From Monoplex corrugatus (Eukaryota; Mollusca; Gastropoda; Littorinimorpha; Ranellidae), in contig CM060306.1 of the NCBI GenBank assembly GCA_030674185.1, forward strand, positions 40,793,483 through 40,857,482: DNA of 64,000 bases. Direction: 5' to 3'. Positions 38,401-49,880 of this stretch are shown here, in pieces. The notes under the pieces were generated by a model. That model worked only from the letters and a program-made list of their open reading frames with translations, made no database searches and had not been told where the DNA came from. The translations under genes were made by a program, and so were the position numbers. The stretch's first letter is position 1. Each line of letters starts with the position of its first letter.

Positions 38401-41400
38401 TTGATACAAGTGACTGGACCAGCAAGGCAGAAAATGATAGGAAGAAACGACAGAAGCAAAGGAGCAAGGCAAAAACAAAGACAGTGACAGAAAAGACGGA
38501 GTTTCTAGCACAGCATTTTCAGAAGTTGGGGATACTATTTATACTGAAAGAGCCCCCGGCATTTCCAAAGGGGGGAGGGGGATTAATTTCAAGTTCCACT
38601 GTAAATGTACAATGCATAATACTATTAAGTTATAGCAAACATGACCACAAACTACATGGTGTGGAAGTAAAATCTATTTATGGTATTCTGATACAAAGAG
38701 ATCTTGACAGCATGAAGGCAGAGTTCCGGCTTGCCAGTCTGACTGCACGGTGTTTGCAATCTCCAGCCTATCCAGAATAGGTACCTCAGGCTCTTCAGGA
38801 CTGAGAAAAATAAAATGGCCAAGGAGAAGATCAAAATAAACCTAGCCATTAGAGTGTAGCCCCAAGAAATGATAATGTCTCCATCATTTCATTCTATACC
38901 ACCCCACTACAACTTTAATACTACAGGGCATCCAACACATTTCATACAAAATCATTATACCGTACTGCTCACAGAGTGAAAACGCCTTTCTTCGCCATGA
39001 TGTATTAACCAAGAAACTTTTTACAATGGGGTTCCAATTATGCCGATGCCCAACAAGTAGAACAGGGATAACTAGATTCTTTACCATTCTGACACTGCCA
39101 CTTTACTCCACAATAATATGTTGCTATATATAAGTTCAACAGCATCAATATGTCTCATGCCAAGGTAAGTAATTCATTTATCACATGATCTTGTCAGTCC
39201 AATATGAGATTCACACCGAAACATAAAAGTATCTCTATATTTTCATGTCTCATAAGTGACTCACCTTGTAACGATAGCTATCTCCACAAGTTCATCAATG
39301 TCCACCTTGGCCATCACAACTTTGCCATTCTCGCCTGCAACAATCTTCTCCAGCCGAGGACCCAGCAATTTACAGGGTCCACACCAACTGTCACAAAAAT
39401 GAAAAATTTATTAAATATTTACCTTCTCTAAAATCTGAAAACTACAATGAAGGTGCCATACTAAAAATGAAACAGTTACACAAAAAAGGTCATATTGAAA
39501 CTGCATATTTTCAATCATTATGCAAATCAATGCACACATTCACAAAGTTCTTGCACAAATATCACAAAGTTCACATATCCTTAGACGGGTAATATTGTGA
39601 AGGAATTGATCACCACTGTCTATGTGTGACAGGGCAACGCTATGAATACTTGCGCTTTGGTTTAAACTCTGTCCTTTTCAAATAAAAGGGAGTGTAGGTG
39701 GGCGTGGGTGTGTGTGTGTGTGTATGTGTGTGTGTATGTGTGTGTCAGGTCAGGTCGGATAGATATATCCCTACTGGTAACCTGGAACCCAGTACTACCT
39801 GTCGCAGGGTCGAACTGCTGGCGACTAAACCAGCAACCCCACCAGTCCTCTCAGGAGGATGGTGAGGAGGGTGGCTAGAAACCCTGGTGGAAATAAATTA
39901 GATCCATCAAAGGGCGCCAGCTCTGGAGAGCTATCCGCGGCCATCTAGCTAAGGGAGTAAACCCTGACAGTAAATCCGTGTGGGGCCCCTAAGGCGGTTG
40001 GATGGCAAACTTTGTCACTTTCCGGCAGCTCCTGCGGCCGCGTTGGCACCAAAACATAACATCCCCGCTGTTCCTTTGGATCTGTCAGCGAGGTGGAGAG
40101 GGGGACAAGTTGCATGGGCAACAGCCTGTCTTCCATATTACACTGCCCAGGCTTACATCGTCCATTCATCCACAAACACTCTGCACCTACGACCTGGAGA
40201 GGACACTCCAGCCTCGCTACTAACACTAGTGTCGGCACAACACGGGAAGCAACAGATACCGGTGATAAGTCATTGCTCAACTGGCGTAGAGCTGATGCCA
40301 GGGATTGCTTTTGACGGTGGGAGAGACCTTCGTGTCTTACTGGACAGCTACCGCCCACCTAAGCTAGGCAGCCCCCAGCCAGTTAGATGCTGTCCCGCCA
40401 CGACCTGCCTTCTTCATTGGGTGCATGAAGATTAGAAGAAAATCTGACAAGCAGGTCGTTAATTACCGCACCAAACAAAAAGAAAAATTCAAATTCAAAA
40501 ACGGATCAGGAAAAGGATCAGCAATGAAACTGGGCTGTTGGAATGTCCGAACAATGATGCCTGGGCTCTCCCAAGATCTGCAAGACATCAGCGACACCAG
40601 AAAAACCGCCGTCATAAACAGCGAACTAAAGAGGCTCAATGTGGACATTGCCACTCTGCAGGAAACACGGCTGGCTGACTCAGGAACACTAAAGGAAAGG
40701 GACTACACCTTCTTCTGGCAAGGAAAGAGTTCTGATGCCCCAAGAGAGCACGGAGTAGGCTTTGCAGTAAGGAACAGCCTGCTGAACATGATTGAACCAG
40801 GCAGCGGCGGTTCAGAACGACTCTTGACTCTCCGCCTCAACACCACCAAAGGGCTATGTCACTCTCATCAGAGTTTATGCCCCAACTCTGTCCGCCTCTC
40901 CAGACACCAAGGAATGAGTTCTACAAAATCTTCCATCAACCATAAGGAACATCCCCAGGACAGAACAACTTGTTCTCCTGGGCGACTTCAATGCCAGAGT
41001 GGGTGCAGACAATGACTCATGGACCCTTCTGCCTCGGTTCCTTTGGAGTGGGGAAAATGAATGAGAATGGACAGCGACTGCTTGAGTTTTGCGCCTGCCA
41101 TGAACTGTGCATCGCCAACTCCTTCTTCAAGACGAAGCCTCAGCACAAAGTCTCCTGGAGGCATCCCCACTCAAAACATTGGCACCAACTGGATTTGATC
41201 CTGGCAAGACGTGCCACTATCAAAAACGTTCTCCACACTCGCTCTTATCACAGCGCAGACTGCGACACAGACCACTCTCGGTATGTTGCAAGATCAGGCT
41301 ACAACCAAAATCCATGCTCAAAGAAACAAGGGAACCCTCGCATTGACGTCAGCAAGATGTCTCGGCCAGATCTTGTAGAACAGTTCGCAGAGGCCTTTCA

Positions 41401-43772
41401 GAGAGAATACGATGCATTGCAGCCCAGAGACTCTGCCACTGAGAGATGGGAAACGCTACAAGACACCATGCACCGCATTGCTATGGCCACCTTTGGGAAG
41501 AAAACTGTGAAGTCTCACGACTGGTTTGAGGCCAAATCATCAGAGATGACTCCCACTGTTGAGGCCAAGCGTGCCGCACTCACCAAGTATAAGCGGTCAC
41601 CCAGTGAGAAGAACCTGCAAATCCTCAGGGCTGCCAGAAGTAAAGTTCAGCTTAACGCCAGGCGCTGCGCAAACGAGTACTGGACAGAGCTCAGCGAAGA
41701 GATACAGAGTGCTGCTGAAAGAGGCAACATCCGAGAAATGTATGATGGCATCAAGATGGCACTGGGCCAACACAGAGCAAGATCGCCCCCCTCAAATCCT
41801 CCACTGGGGAAGTAATCAGCAATCCTAGCCAACAGATGGAAAGATGGGCGGAAACTACTCGACCTCTACTCCACACAGAACATGGTGTCCCCCTTAGCCC
41901 TTTCGATGCCATCAAGTGCATGCCGGTAATGGAAGAACTTGACGCAGAGCCAACTGCGGACGAACTCAGCAAGGCCATTGATAGCCTGGCATCAGGGAAG
42001 GCACCTGGCAACGACGGAATTCCCCCAGACCTCATCAAGCACTGCAAGACTTCTCTTCTGCACCCTTTGCACGCAGTTCTCTGTCAGTGTTGGAATGAGG
42101 GAGCTGTACCACAGGACATGAGGGACGTCAAAATCGTCACCCTGTACAAAAACAAGGGCGAAAGGAGCGACTGCAACAACTACAGAGGTATCACGCTCCT
42201 CAGCATTGTTGGCAAAGTCTATGCTCGGGTCCTCCTAATCCGCCTGCAGAAACTGGCTGAACGCGTCTAACCGGAATCACAGTGTGGTTTTCGAGCAGAG
42301 AGATCCACGGTAGACATGGTCTTCTCCCTTCGCCAAATCCAGGAGAAGTGCAGAGAGCAGCGGATGCCCCTGTATGTGGCATTCATTGACCTCACCAAGA
42401 CCTTTGACCTAGTAAGCAGAGATGGCCTTTTCAGGGCTCTCCGAAAAATTGGCTGCCCCCCCAAACTGCACAGCTTAATTGAGTCCTTCCACTCAAACAT
42501 GAAAGGGATGGTGCAGTTCAACAGAAACCTCTCCAAGCCCTTCGACGTACGCAGCGGTGTGAAACAAGGCTGCGTCCTGGCCCCAACCCTCTTTGGAATC
42601 TTCTTCGCTCTCCTCCTGAGGCATGCGTTCAGCACAGCGCAAGAAGGGATCCACCTGCGGACCAGATCAGATGGCAGGCTCTTCATCCTCGCCCGCCTCA
42701 GAGCAAGGACAAAGGTCCGTGAAGCCCTCATCAGAGACATGCTATTTGCCGACGATGCCGCAGTTGTGACCCATACTCAGCGGGACTTGCAGTCACTAAT
42801 GGACCGCTTCTCCCAGGCCTGCAAAGATTTTGGTCTGACCATCAGTCTTAAGAAGACAAACGTCCTGGGCCAAGACACGCCATCTCCACCAGCCATCACC
42901 ATTGATGACTACGAGCTTGAAGCCATCCATCAATTCACATATCTTGGGTCCACCATCACCGATAACCTCTCCCTTGACACAGAGGTCGACAAGAGGATCA
43001 GGGAAGGCAGCCACAACACTAGCCCGCCTCACACAAAGGGTGTGGACAAATCCCAAGCTGACCAAAGACAAAGATGGCTGTATACAACGCCTGTGTCCTC
43101 AGCACCTTGCTGTATGGCAGCGAGGCATGGACCACGCATGCTCATCAGGAGAAAAGGCTCAATACCTTCCACCTGAGAAGCCTACAGCGCATACTTGGCA
43201 TTTCCTGGCAAGACAAGGTGACCAACACCGAAGTCCTAACCTGCGCTGGCCTCCCAACCATGCATACCATGCTGAGACAGCGTCGGCTGCGCTGGTTGGG
43301 CCACGTTCGCCGCATGGAAGATGGTCGCATCCCAAAAGACATCCTTTATGGTGAGCTTGCCACAGGGCAGAGAAACACTGGCCGCCCACAGCTGAGATAC
43401 AAAGACGTATGCAAGCGTGACATGAAGGCGCTTGAGATCAACACTGAGTCCTGGGAGGACCTCGCAGACGACCGCAACAGCTGGAGAACTACTCTCAAGA
43501 AACAGCTGCGATTGGTGAGGACAAACTGTCAGCTGCTGCAGCAGAAAAGCGAGTTCGCAGAAAAGGGATGACAGCCAACAGACCAGCATCAGCATACACA
43601 TGCGACCGCTGCGACAGAGACTGCCTCTCTCGCATTGGTCGTAGTCACAGGCGACGCTGCTTGACCAAGCAGACAGCCCATCTAGACATTAGAACGGATG
43701 TACTTTGTCCATGGTCAGTCATGACCGAAGGAGGCCTACTACTATGTGTGTGTGTGTGTGCATGTGTGTGCA

Positions 43773-43806
<34 letters not shown>

Positions 43807-45681
43807 TGTGTCTGTGTGTGTGTGTGAGTGTGTGTGTGCACATGTGTATGGTGTACATATGAAAAAACGTGTTAGCAAGATTTTCTTTGCTGTTTATACA
43901 CAAATTTTACCAAAACTGGGTCAAAGGTGTGGATGGCGAGGAAGCCACAAACATGTAAGTGGATATCATGGCATCAAAATGAAGATCATACCAGTAAAAA
44001 AAAAGAAGTTCCTAAAATCATCAGATTTTCTAGAAGCAGGAATTTCTCAAATTATTTCAACCATCTTTTCACAACTTATTTTGATTCTATTTTTACTGTT
44101 ATCACAATTTATACTACTGTCTTGCCTCATATCCATTCTCATGTTATTTGATGCTTCTTGAGGCACAATGACCTTCAGAAATACAAAATCTGGACTGTCT
44201 TCTAAGCAGTGAAAATTTCAAATGGAAAAGTTCTCAGTCATTTAAAATTCAATCATTCTGATGTTGGCAGAGTCTTTGTACACAAACAGGCAATCAAAAC
44301 CATCCTTACTGAAACCTTCTTTTATCATAAAGGATATTATGTCACTCCTGTCCCATATACAGAAAATCATCACAATGTACAGCACCCTATCGGCCTCATT
44401 TACTGACAGTACAATCATGGTTTCTGTGACATACAGATATATCAAAATCAAGTAAATACAAAGATGATCCTTACTGCATGATTCTGGCTCTCTGGCTCTA
44501 TTATAAAGTATGAACAGATCAAATTTTCAAAACAAGTTTGCAGACATAAATATATGTAGCAACTATATCATACTGAGCCAGAAGAGTATCCGGGTGTGCT
44601 CTTTCAACTATTGGTGGTTATCTTTAACATTTTTAAAATGGTGCTGTGAGATTTCACTTTCTTCCAAACTGGTATAAGATGGTATGTCTGAAGGACTGAT
44701 TTCAACTATTGTTGACATGCATGCTACATCCATGACGGTACTTAATTAAACTCAACACTTTTCACGTGGTTTAGTTCATTCATTTAACATTCACATGGAA
44801 TGAAAGGGGAAAAACAATCTTTTTCCACTATAAACCTTATCTCACACAGGAAAAAAAACTCTTTTTTTCCACAATAAATCTTATCTCATACACTGTCACA
44901 TTAACTTACTACAGTAAAACTAAACATGTTCAAAGGGAGATCAAATTCCATAGGGCAAACAGTAAAGTGCTGACTTTGGAGCACCTACATTGAAAATCTA
45001 CTTATCTAATCAAATGACCTAAATAGAATGCTAATGAAATGAGTTTTTTTCCCTGGGGTTAGATGGGACAGGCGACCTCCAATCTCGTACATAGAGAATA
45101 TAACCAACATCAGTGGCCTAAATATTCAAGAAATTGTCCACTAAAGTCAAGATAGAGCAGCTTGGAGAGAGATGGTGGCATCCAGATGTGTAGCGGCCAA
45201 CACTGAACCCAGTGATGCTGACAGATGAGACAGGTGAGAGATGGGACAGGATTACAAGGTCAACTGCTTCATTTCATAAGCACACACAGAGACACCCCTT
45301 CCTCTCACAAAAACACATTCAAACATTATACATACATGCCGTATCTTTCTCCCATAACACCGATATTGAATTAGCCTTCATGCATATACACACAAATCAA
45401 CAAACAAAAACAAGAACGGTAACATACTTAGCATAAAAATCAACAACAACTGGTTTCTCTGATTCAAGAACTACTTTCTGGAAGTCATCTTCATCACAAA
45501 TACTGATGACGTCGAAGGATGCATCGCTGGACATACTTCGAGCAGAGCTCAACCGCAAAACAAGGTTTTGGCTGAGGATTGCTTGGCGAGACACAGGGAC
45601 TGTTGATCTAACAGCAGGCAATGCCCTTGACACAATACGTAGACTGGGATACAGTCTTCTGAGAAACTGACGACAAGCCAT
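35361..45681 (-). CDS. TXN2: Mitochondrial thioredoxin (TXN2), three coding exons
   Basis: Thiol-disulphide reductase of the mitochondrial matrix; with thioredoxin reductase 2 it supports peroxiredoxin 3. Exons are 45428-45681, 39265-39387 and 35361-35471, giving about 162 residues against 166 in human TXN2. Exon 1 starts [20 protein letters not shown], an Arg-rich, acid-free leader typical of mitochondrial targeting, and ends KPVVVDFYA. Exon 2 begins with the catalytic WCGPC and contains [11 protein letters not shown] and [11 protein letters not shown], almost identical to vertebrate TXN2. Exon 3 has the cis-proline motif [11 protein letters not shown] and ends SFVQSLM, stop at 35361-35363. 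The last codons of exon 2 are one base out of frame with exon 3 (see findings). The ATG at 45681 lies 8 bases after an AG acceptor, so a 5' UTR exon lies upstream. Confidence 0.94.
35520..35935 (-). mobile_element. DIRS-like terminal fragment
   Basis: Homologous to 9177-9660 over its whole length. It has the same two blocks, GGGATTT...AACCC then CATATC.TACA.GTGCA, at about 35535-35600 and 35800-35865. The region above them matches the last recombinase codons (ATGACATGTTGG, ACCTGTTACTGG). Strongly eroded and without an open frame. Confidence 0.5.
37095..37322 (-). mobile_element. tRNA-derived SINE
   Basis: Minus strand: A-box-like GTGGCAGAATGGTTCAGATG at about 37303-37322, B-box-like AGGGTTCACTTCCC near 37260-37273, then a body with ATGCTAAAGATCCCACGGCA at 37129-37148. 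That block resembles the ...GAACCCATGGCAA... core of many mollusc SINEs, seen here also at 52087 and 61438. Confidence 0.65.
37570..37815 (-). mobile_element. 5'-truncated LINE fragment (RT C-terminal end)
   Basis: Minus-strand frame ends at 37605: [26 protein letters not shown], then [16 protein letters not shown]. The G.VEGKR.RGRP......I......L......A.DR..WR..V pattern is the usual C-terminal end of RTE/jockey-type LINE proteins. Confidence 0.75.
38020..38085 (-). mobile_element. Retroposon 3' tail with (CAA)n
   Basis: Minus strand TTATAGCCCTGATACGGCTC, TATGCAGTCGGC, then an (AACAAC) tail. It matches the plus-strand sequence at 46105-46175, which has GTACGTAGTCGGCTGG and ACTTTAAGCAACAACAATAA. 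Both look like 3' ends of the same SINE or LINE family. Confidence 0.45.
39265..39387 (-). CDS. TXN2: TXN2 coding exon 2 (CGPC active site)
   Basis: Acceptor GACAG|TTGGTG, donor ACAAG|GTGAGT. The phase-2 join gives N-W-C-G-P-C-K. Active-site cysteines are codons 3 and 6 of the exon. The final bases read ATC GTT ACA AG; conservation predicts I-R-Y-K, which needs one more base. Confidence 0.92.
39746..43744 (+). mobile_element. LINE (non-LTR retrotransposon), near full length, broken
   Basis: Antisense in TXN2 intron 1. After a 5' region (39746-40500) comes an AP endonuclease: GCWNVRTM (40528), [16 protein letters not shown] (40975-41004) and [13 protein letters not shown]. Then reverse transcriptase: [42 protein letters not shown] and the catalytic [10 protein letters not shown]-terminal part follows with [16 protein letters not shown] and a [11 protein letters not shown]ys pair. 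It resembles the RTE/jockey-like LINEs common in marine invertebrates; the exact clade is not resolved. The frame is broken by shifts near 40853, 40912, 41772 and 41850, by TAA at 42268-42270 (TAC in the other copy), and by a shift near 43020. TG repeats touch both ends. Confidence 0.92.
43745..43841. repeat. (TG)n microsatellite at LINE 3' end
   Basis: Interrupted TG (CATG, TATG, TCTG units) beginning directly after GGAGGCCTACTACTA of the LINE. Confidence 0.95.
43842..45427. other. Remainder of TXN2 intron 1
   Basis: AT-rich. I see no gene or named element here. Confidence 0.5.
45428..45681 (-). CDS. TXN2: TXN2 coding exon 1 (targeting peptide and start of thioredoxin fold)
   Basis: Eighty-four codons plus 2 bases. 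Residues 1-50 form a basic, Ser-rich leader. From about residue 55 the fold begins: [16 protein letters not shown], then PVVVDFYA. Donor GCTAA|GTATGT at 45427. The acceptor at 45690 (TTGCAG|GTGAAA) opens the exon 8 bases before the ATG. Confidence 0.93.
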
Positions 45682-46039
45682 TTTTTCACCTGCAATGAAA
45701 AGATGGGACAATCTTTAAATTAAACACAAAAATAACAATGCATAAAAATAAGCAGAACTGCTGATCGTAATAGTTGCAGTAGAAGTAGCAGTAAGAGAGA
45801 AAAAGATGTACTAATAGTAATAGCAGCACTAGTTTTGTCAGTGATCATGGTGGTGGTAGTGGTGCTAGTAATACAGTAGCAGCACAAACAGTTGCACACA
45901 TTGCAATACCAACATCACTAAAGATACTATGAATGCCTTAGAAATTAAAGCTTTGGTAGTGTTATTCACATTTCGCGTTTTGTTTGGAAAAAATAACAGC
46001 ATTGCAAATAGGATCATAAGATGGACATGTTCATGTTGT

Positions 46040-46040
<1 letters not shown>

Positions 46041-46091
<51 letters not shown>

Positions 46092-46105
46092 ACACACACA
46101 CACAC
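46041..46105. repeat. (AC)n microsatellite
   Basis: AC repeats with one TA interruption, directly followed by a retroposon-like tail (46105-46175). Confidence 0.96.
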
Positions 46106-46175
46106 GTGTCACTTATAGCCCTGATATGGCTGTACGTAGTCGGCTGGACTTTAAGCAACAACAATAACAATAATG
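46105..46175 (+). mobile_element. Retroposon 3' tail with (CAA)n
   Basis: CTTATAGCCCTGATATGGCT, a short hairpin (AGCC..GGCT), then GTCGGCTGGACTTTAAGCAA and CAACAATAACAATAA. It matches the reverse complement of 38020-38085. Confidence 0.45.
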
Positions 46176-46379
46176 TTGTTCTGATACACAACGCTAACTG
46201 CAAAGTTAAAACTGAGACTGCCTTGGCAAAGTCACAGCTCGTTAATTATATTCAGTACAGCTATAGACACCTCTCAGGCTGTTTTTTGTAATTGAGCCCC
46301 CTACTCCCTCGGTGCTTTGCCTTCCCCAACCCTGGTGTCGGGTGCCCCTCCACTTTCATCATTACCTATTATAATTATT

Positions 46380-46460
46380 CACTGAAATCATACAGTTCTC
46401 ATGCCAGCCTCGAACCTGCCCAGTCAGATAGGAATGCGACAACTCTACCTGAGGAAAATG
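46380..46460 (-). mobile_element. tRNA-like SINE head, uncertain
   Basis: Minus strand AGGTAGAGTTGTCG, spacer, GCAGGTTCGAGGCTGG (46405-46420). The second fits a Pol III B box; the first is a weak A box. A true tRNA gene is unlikely because no cloverleaf can be closed. Confidence 0.3.
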
Positions 46461-46788
46461 TAACATGGTAACATCTAACGATCTTTCATAACAATACTAT
46501 CAACCATGAGAAGTTGGATCAATTATCAACAATTCAATCGATTCAATGGCCTTGCTTGCATTGATCAATCATTCAATGCAGGGTCATTGGGTGTGTGTAA
46601 CTGGACGAGTTCAAGATGTACACAGCTGTAGTAACTGTAACTGCTGAACAAACTTGTATGTTGACACAGTACACAGGATATGGGGCTAGTAATTATACAC
46701 AGAACAATGCAACATTTATTAGTACCGTCAAAATGTTTCTTGTAAGTTATGTTCTTTTCTGCTGATCACATTGAACCCCTCAGGTTAC

Positions 46789-46845
46789 CTGTGTGTTGTA
46801 CGTCACTGCCCGGAAATCGTCATTGAAAAACGTGCTGCAACACCG
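46789..46845 (-). other. TXN2: Inferred TXN2 5' UTR exon
   Basis: Bounded by the donor ACACAG|GTAACC at 46788. It is needed because the coding exon begins with an AG acceptor 8 bases before the ATG. The 5' limit is a guess. Confidence 0.45.
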
Positions 46846-46879
46846 GAAGCGTCTGTTGCTTAGAGACTTTATTCTGGCC

Positions 46880-46938
46880 ATCAGCGGTCTCAGTGGACAA
46901 AAATGTTCAACGTTTCTGATATAAAGTGAGATTAACAG
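46880..46938 (+). other. Inferred non-coding first exon of CIMIP4-like gene
   Basis: Ends at the strong donor ACAG|GTATGT. It contains an 8-codon upstream frame starting at the ATG near 46903. Only the donor is directly visible; the 5' limit is a guess. Confidence 0.4.
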
Positions 46939-49714
46939 GTATGTCGCCAGTGAGAGACTGAATCACTTTTTGGTAACGATAAACGACAGTGTCTCAAACG
47001 TAGGTTTTCTTATGTCATTTTCAGTATGGTGGCGTGACTTACCGAGTGTTCCATTCAGCAACTTTCCATTTACTAGATTTAGTGATTTACGTGATTAAGT
47101 TCTGTTTTGTCGTTTTCGGTTTTGAATCATATAACACTTAGATTTTGTGAACAACTGAAGCATCTCACCCCAAACTGGAACGCTAAATTAACCCCTTCAA
47201 AGTCACACTTCTTTGCCAAAGAATTTTTGTCTGCACGGGGATAATACTTAGAAATACAATCTTTGCAGGAGCACTATGGAAAAAAATAATAACACATACA
47301 TTTCTGAGAGGAAATTGAATAGACAAAAACACTTACTGTCCATCCATGACAGTTTCACATCATCAGATCAAGCCACCAAGCAATGAATGAAAATGACACA
47401 AATAATCTTCACCTAGTCTCCAAAATTTAAAACACACATACAGATCCAAGGACATGTACAAACAACAAAGAAAAACAAACCTTCACAAACTTTTAAAATC
47501 CCAGATCCCAGAGCAAGAATGACATAACAAACAACAAACAAACTTATGGCACAGTTGTCAGATCTTAGGCATCCATCACTCTTTCAAACATCTTCCCTTC
47601 TTCCCTAACCACACAAGCTGCAGAGAGTACCTTCACACTGGTTTATTTTAAATCTTGTCATATGACTTGATCCTGCAGCTTAATTATGAATAATTCATGT
47701 AGAGACATCAAGTTCTGTTACTGGGGTATATTGGAATACTGTGATCTAAATATGCAGCCAAAGAAAATGCCAGTTACAATGAGAATAAAAGTGTCTGTCC
47801 AGGGGCATTTCCTGGGGCAAAGAAAGTTGACAGAAATTTCTGTATTGGAGTTCTGAAAGTGTTCACAAATTGAAGACATCAGTCGTGTCTTTTCCCTTTC
47901 ATCTATGTTCCAAACTAGATAGAAGGTAGCAAACAATTCAGGATAAGAGTTTAGTCTAAATATAGCAAACCATTCGGGGTAAGAGTTATCAGTAGTGAGG
48001 AAAGCAACTAGCCCTACACTGCATGTCTTTAATGTCTTGACAGAGAAACTTGTGATATGGGTTCAGACAGTATGACTATACTCAAGAACAGGACATACAA
48101 GTGCTTTGCAGAGCTGCAGAAAGAGTTCCTGAGTGAGATAGCCAAATGTGCGCTGAATCAATCCAACCACCTCGCCTGCAGACTGGGTGACGTGTTCCCT
48201 TAAACTCTATCCATAATCAGAATATGCTTTTAAGTTTTTTTCAGCTTTATTTCATCCAAATCAAGGTTACAATCTTCACCAGTGTTGCTCTTGCTTCTCA
48301 TGTTAGACATAGTTGAGGATTTCTTTCTTCTTTTGTTTTCTTCTTTCGTTCTGTCTTTGTCCAGTGGCTTGGCAGGATCTAGCTGTTGTGTTTTGTGTGG
48401 CGAGGCTGGTGCTGTCATCATCCCATCTTGCCATTCAGCTTGTGAACAAGGTAATAGATGACTGCATCTGAATGAGGCATGCAACACATGGATAGCATCC
48501 CTTTGCTTGGTAAAAGGCTACCATGTGGCATCAGGAGTTTGGAGGTAATTATCTGCCCAAGGCTAGGTGTTCTTGCTGTGGGTCCGACCTATCACCTTCA
48601 GGTGTTTCTTGATGATGCACATATTTGAGGACTTCTTTCTTCCCATTTTCTAAACATGGCATTTCTGTGAGGGGAAAAGTAGAAGCTGTTCTGATGGTCA
48701 CATCTGGAGACAAGGAAGGTCATCCTTGAGGGTGTCTGACCACTTGCACTCATCACTCCTGCAAAAGATCTTTGTATTGTTTTGATTTTAATATGTGTCA
48801 CAGAAACCACGAGTAGCATAAACTCTGTTTCTTTTAGTCATGTTTTCTTGTAAGTTTTATCGTACATATATTACATTATAATACTTATATATCTATAACA
48901 TTTTACATTGGTCTGACGATCAGTAGCAGAGGTTAATTCTCTGCTTTGAAATCAGACGCAACGCATAATAAAATTGAGTACAACACTTAGAGTATTATTT
49001 AATGTAGGCACATTGCCAGGTTCAAAGCTCCACATCATATCATTTATCAAATAGACTTTAACTTTCGCTGTACTTCAAGGGTGAAAATTTAACCAGATGT
49101 CTATTTAAAAATTCAAAACTCAGTAATTATTTCAGTTACATACAAGAAAGTTTATGACTGTCAAGCATTTTTTGTTCTATATACTCCCAAAACTTGAGAA
49201 CCAGTAAAACTTTCACACACAGTAGTGGAGGAAACTGACAGATGGCATGGTCTGACCAGATGGCAGCAGGAGCTGTAAATTACTTCTCTCTTTCCCATCC
49301 ACACTTGTAAAAGAAAAAGTGCACTTTTTTCATAACCTCTTTATATCCACTGCCATATGAACATATTTCATTTTTATTCTTTTTTCACATGTTATTGACA
49401 CCACAAAGCAAAATTCTTATTGAGACAAAGTTAAAGTCAATTCTGGAAGAGACAATCACTTGAAAGGATCTAACAAACTATGTTTGAAGGAAACAAAAAA
49501 CATAGAGATGGAAATGATAAATAAACAGTGATAAAAGCACGCACATATAAACACTGGCATGTCACAAAAATGTGCATTCAGAGTTTAGCAATGATTATGC
49601 TCCAAAAGAGACTTCAGCAATCTTTCACTGTTTCTGTCAATGTTACCACCACAACAAAACAGTCTGTTGACTGACTTTTTCAAAAGTTTCTTCCATTGCA
49701 TGTAAATTTGTCAT

Positions 49715-49717
<3 letters not shown>

Positions 49718-49774
<57 letters not shown>

Positions 49775-49880
49775 GTGTGTGCGTGCATGCGTGTGTGTGT
49801 CTGTGTATCTGTGTGTGTCTATCTGCCTGTATCTGTGTGTGTCTATCTGCCTGTATCTGTGTCTGTATCTGTATCTGTGC
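49718..49880. repeat. (TG)n plus (CTGTATCTGTG) compound repeat
   Basis: TG array to about 49800, then two copies of a 30-base TATCTGTGTGTGTCTATCTG unit and GTATCT repeats. Confidence 0.93.

Larger units (their letters stand above)
35472..39264. other. TXN2 intron 2
   Basis: Holds a DIRS-like terminus (35520-35935), a SINE (37095-37322), a LINE C-terminal fragment (37570-37815) and a retroposon tail (38020-38085), all in the same orientation as the gene as far as I can tell. The rest is AT-rich. Confidence 0.6.
46780..46940. promoter_or_regulatory. Bidirectional promoter of TXN2 (minus) and CIMIP4-like gene (plus)
   Basis: Two strong splice donors face away from each other. On the minus strand ACACAG|GTAACC places a TXN2 5' UTR exon at 46789 to about 46845. 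On the plus strand TTAACAG|GTATGT ends a non-coding exon at 46938 that contains only a short upstream frame (MFNVSDIK). Between them lie ETS-like ACCGGAAG (46842-46849), CRE-like TACGTCA (46799-46805), a second CGTCA and a half X-box-like GTTGCTTAGAGAC (46855-46867), in a patch richer in CpG than its surroundings. An RFX site would suit a ciliary gene. Start sites are inferred. Confidence 0.55.

Noticed and set aside
39945..40435. Frames on both strands in the LINE 5' region that might be an ORF1
   Set aside because: The plus and minus frames are about equally long, no RNA-binding or Zn-knuckle motif is visible, and this part of copy 2 is outside the window, so it cannot be tested here.
40425..43571. 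Host endonuclease/reverse-transcriptase gene in the TXN2 intron
   Set aside because: Multiple frameshifts and a stop, plus a second copy at 61657-64000, show it is a dead LINE rather than a host gene.
47718..48819. Minus-strand frames in intron 1 of the CIMIP4-like gene, one Lys/Glu-rich (48230-48487)
   Set aside because: No family resemblance and no consistent splice sites. Possibly old transposon debris, but nothing in the sequence shows it.
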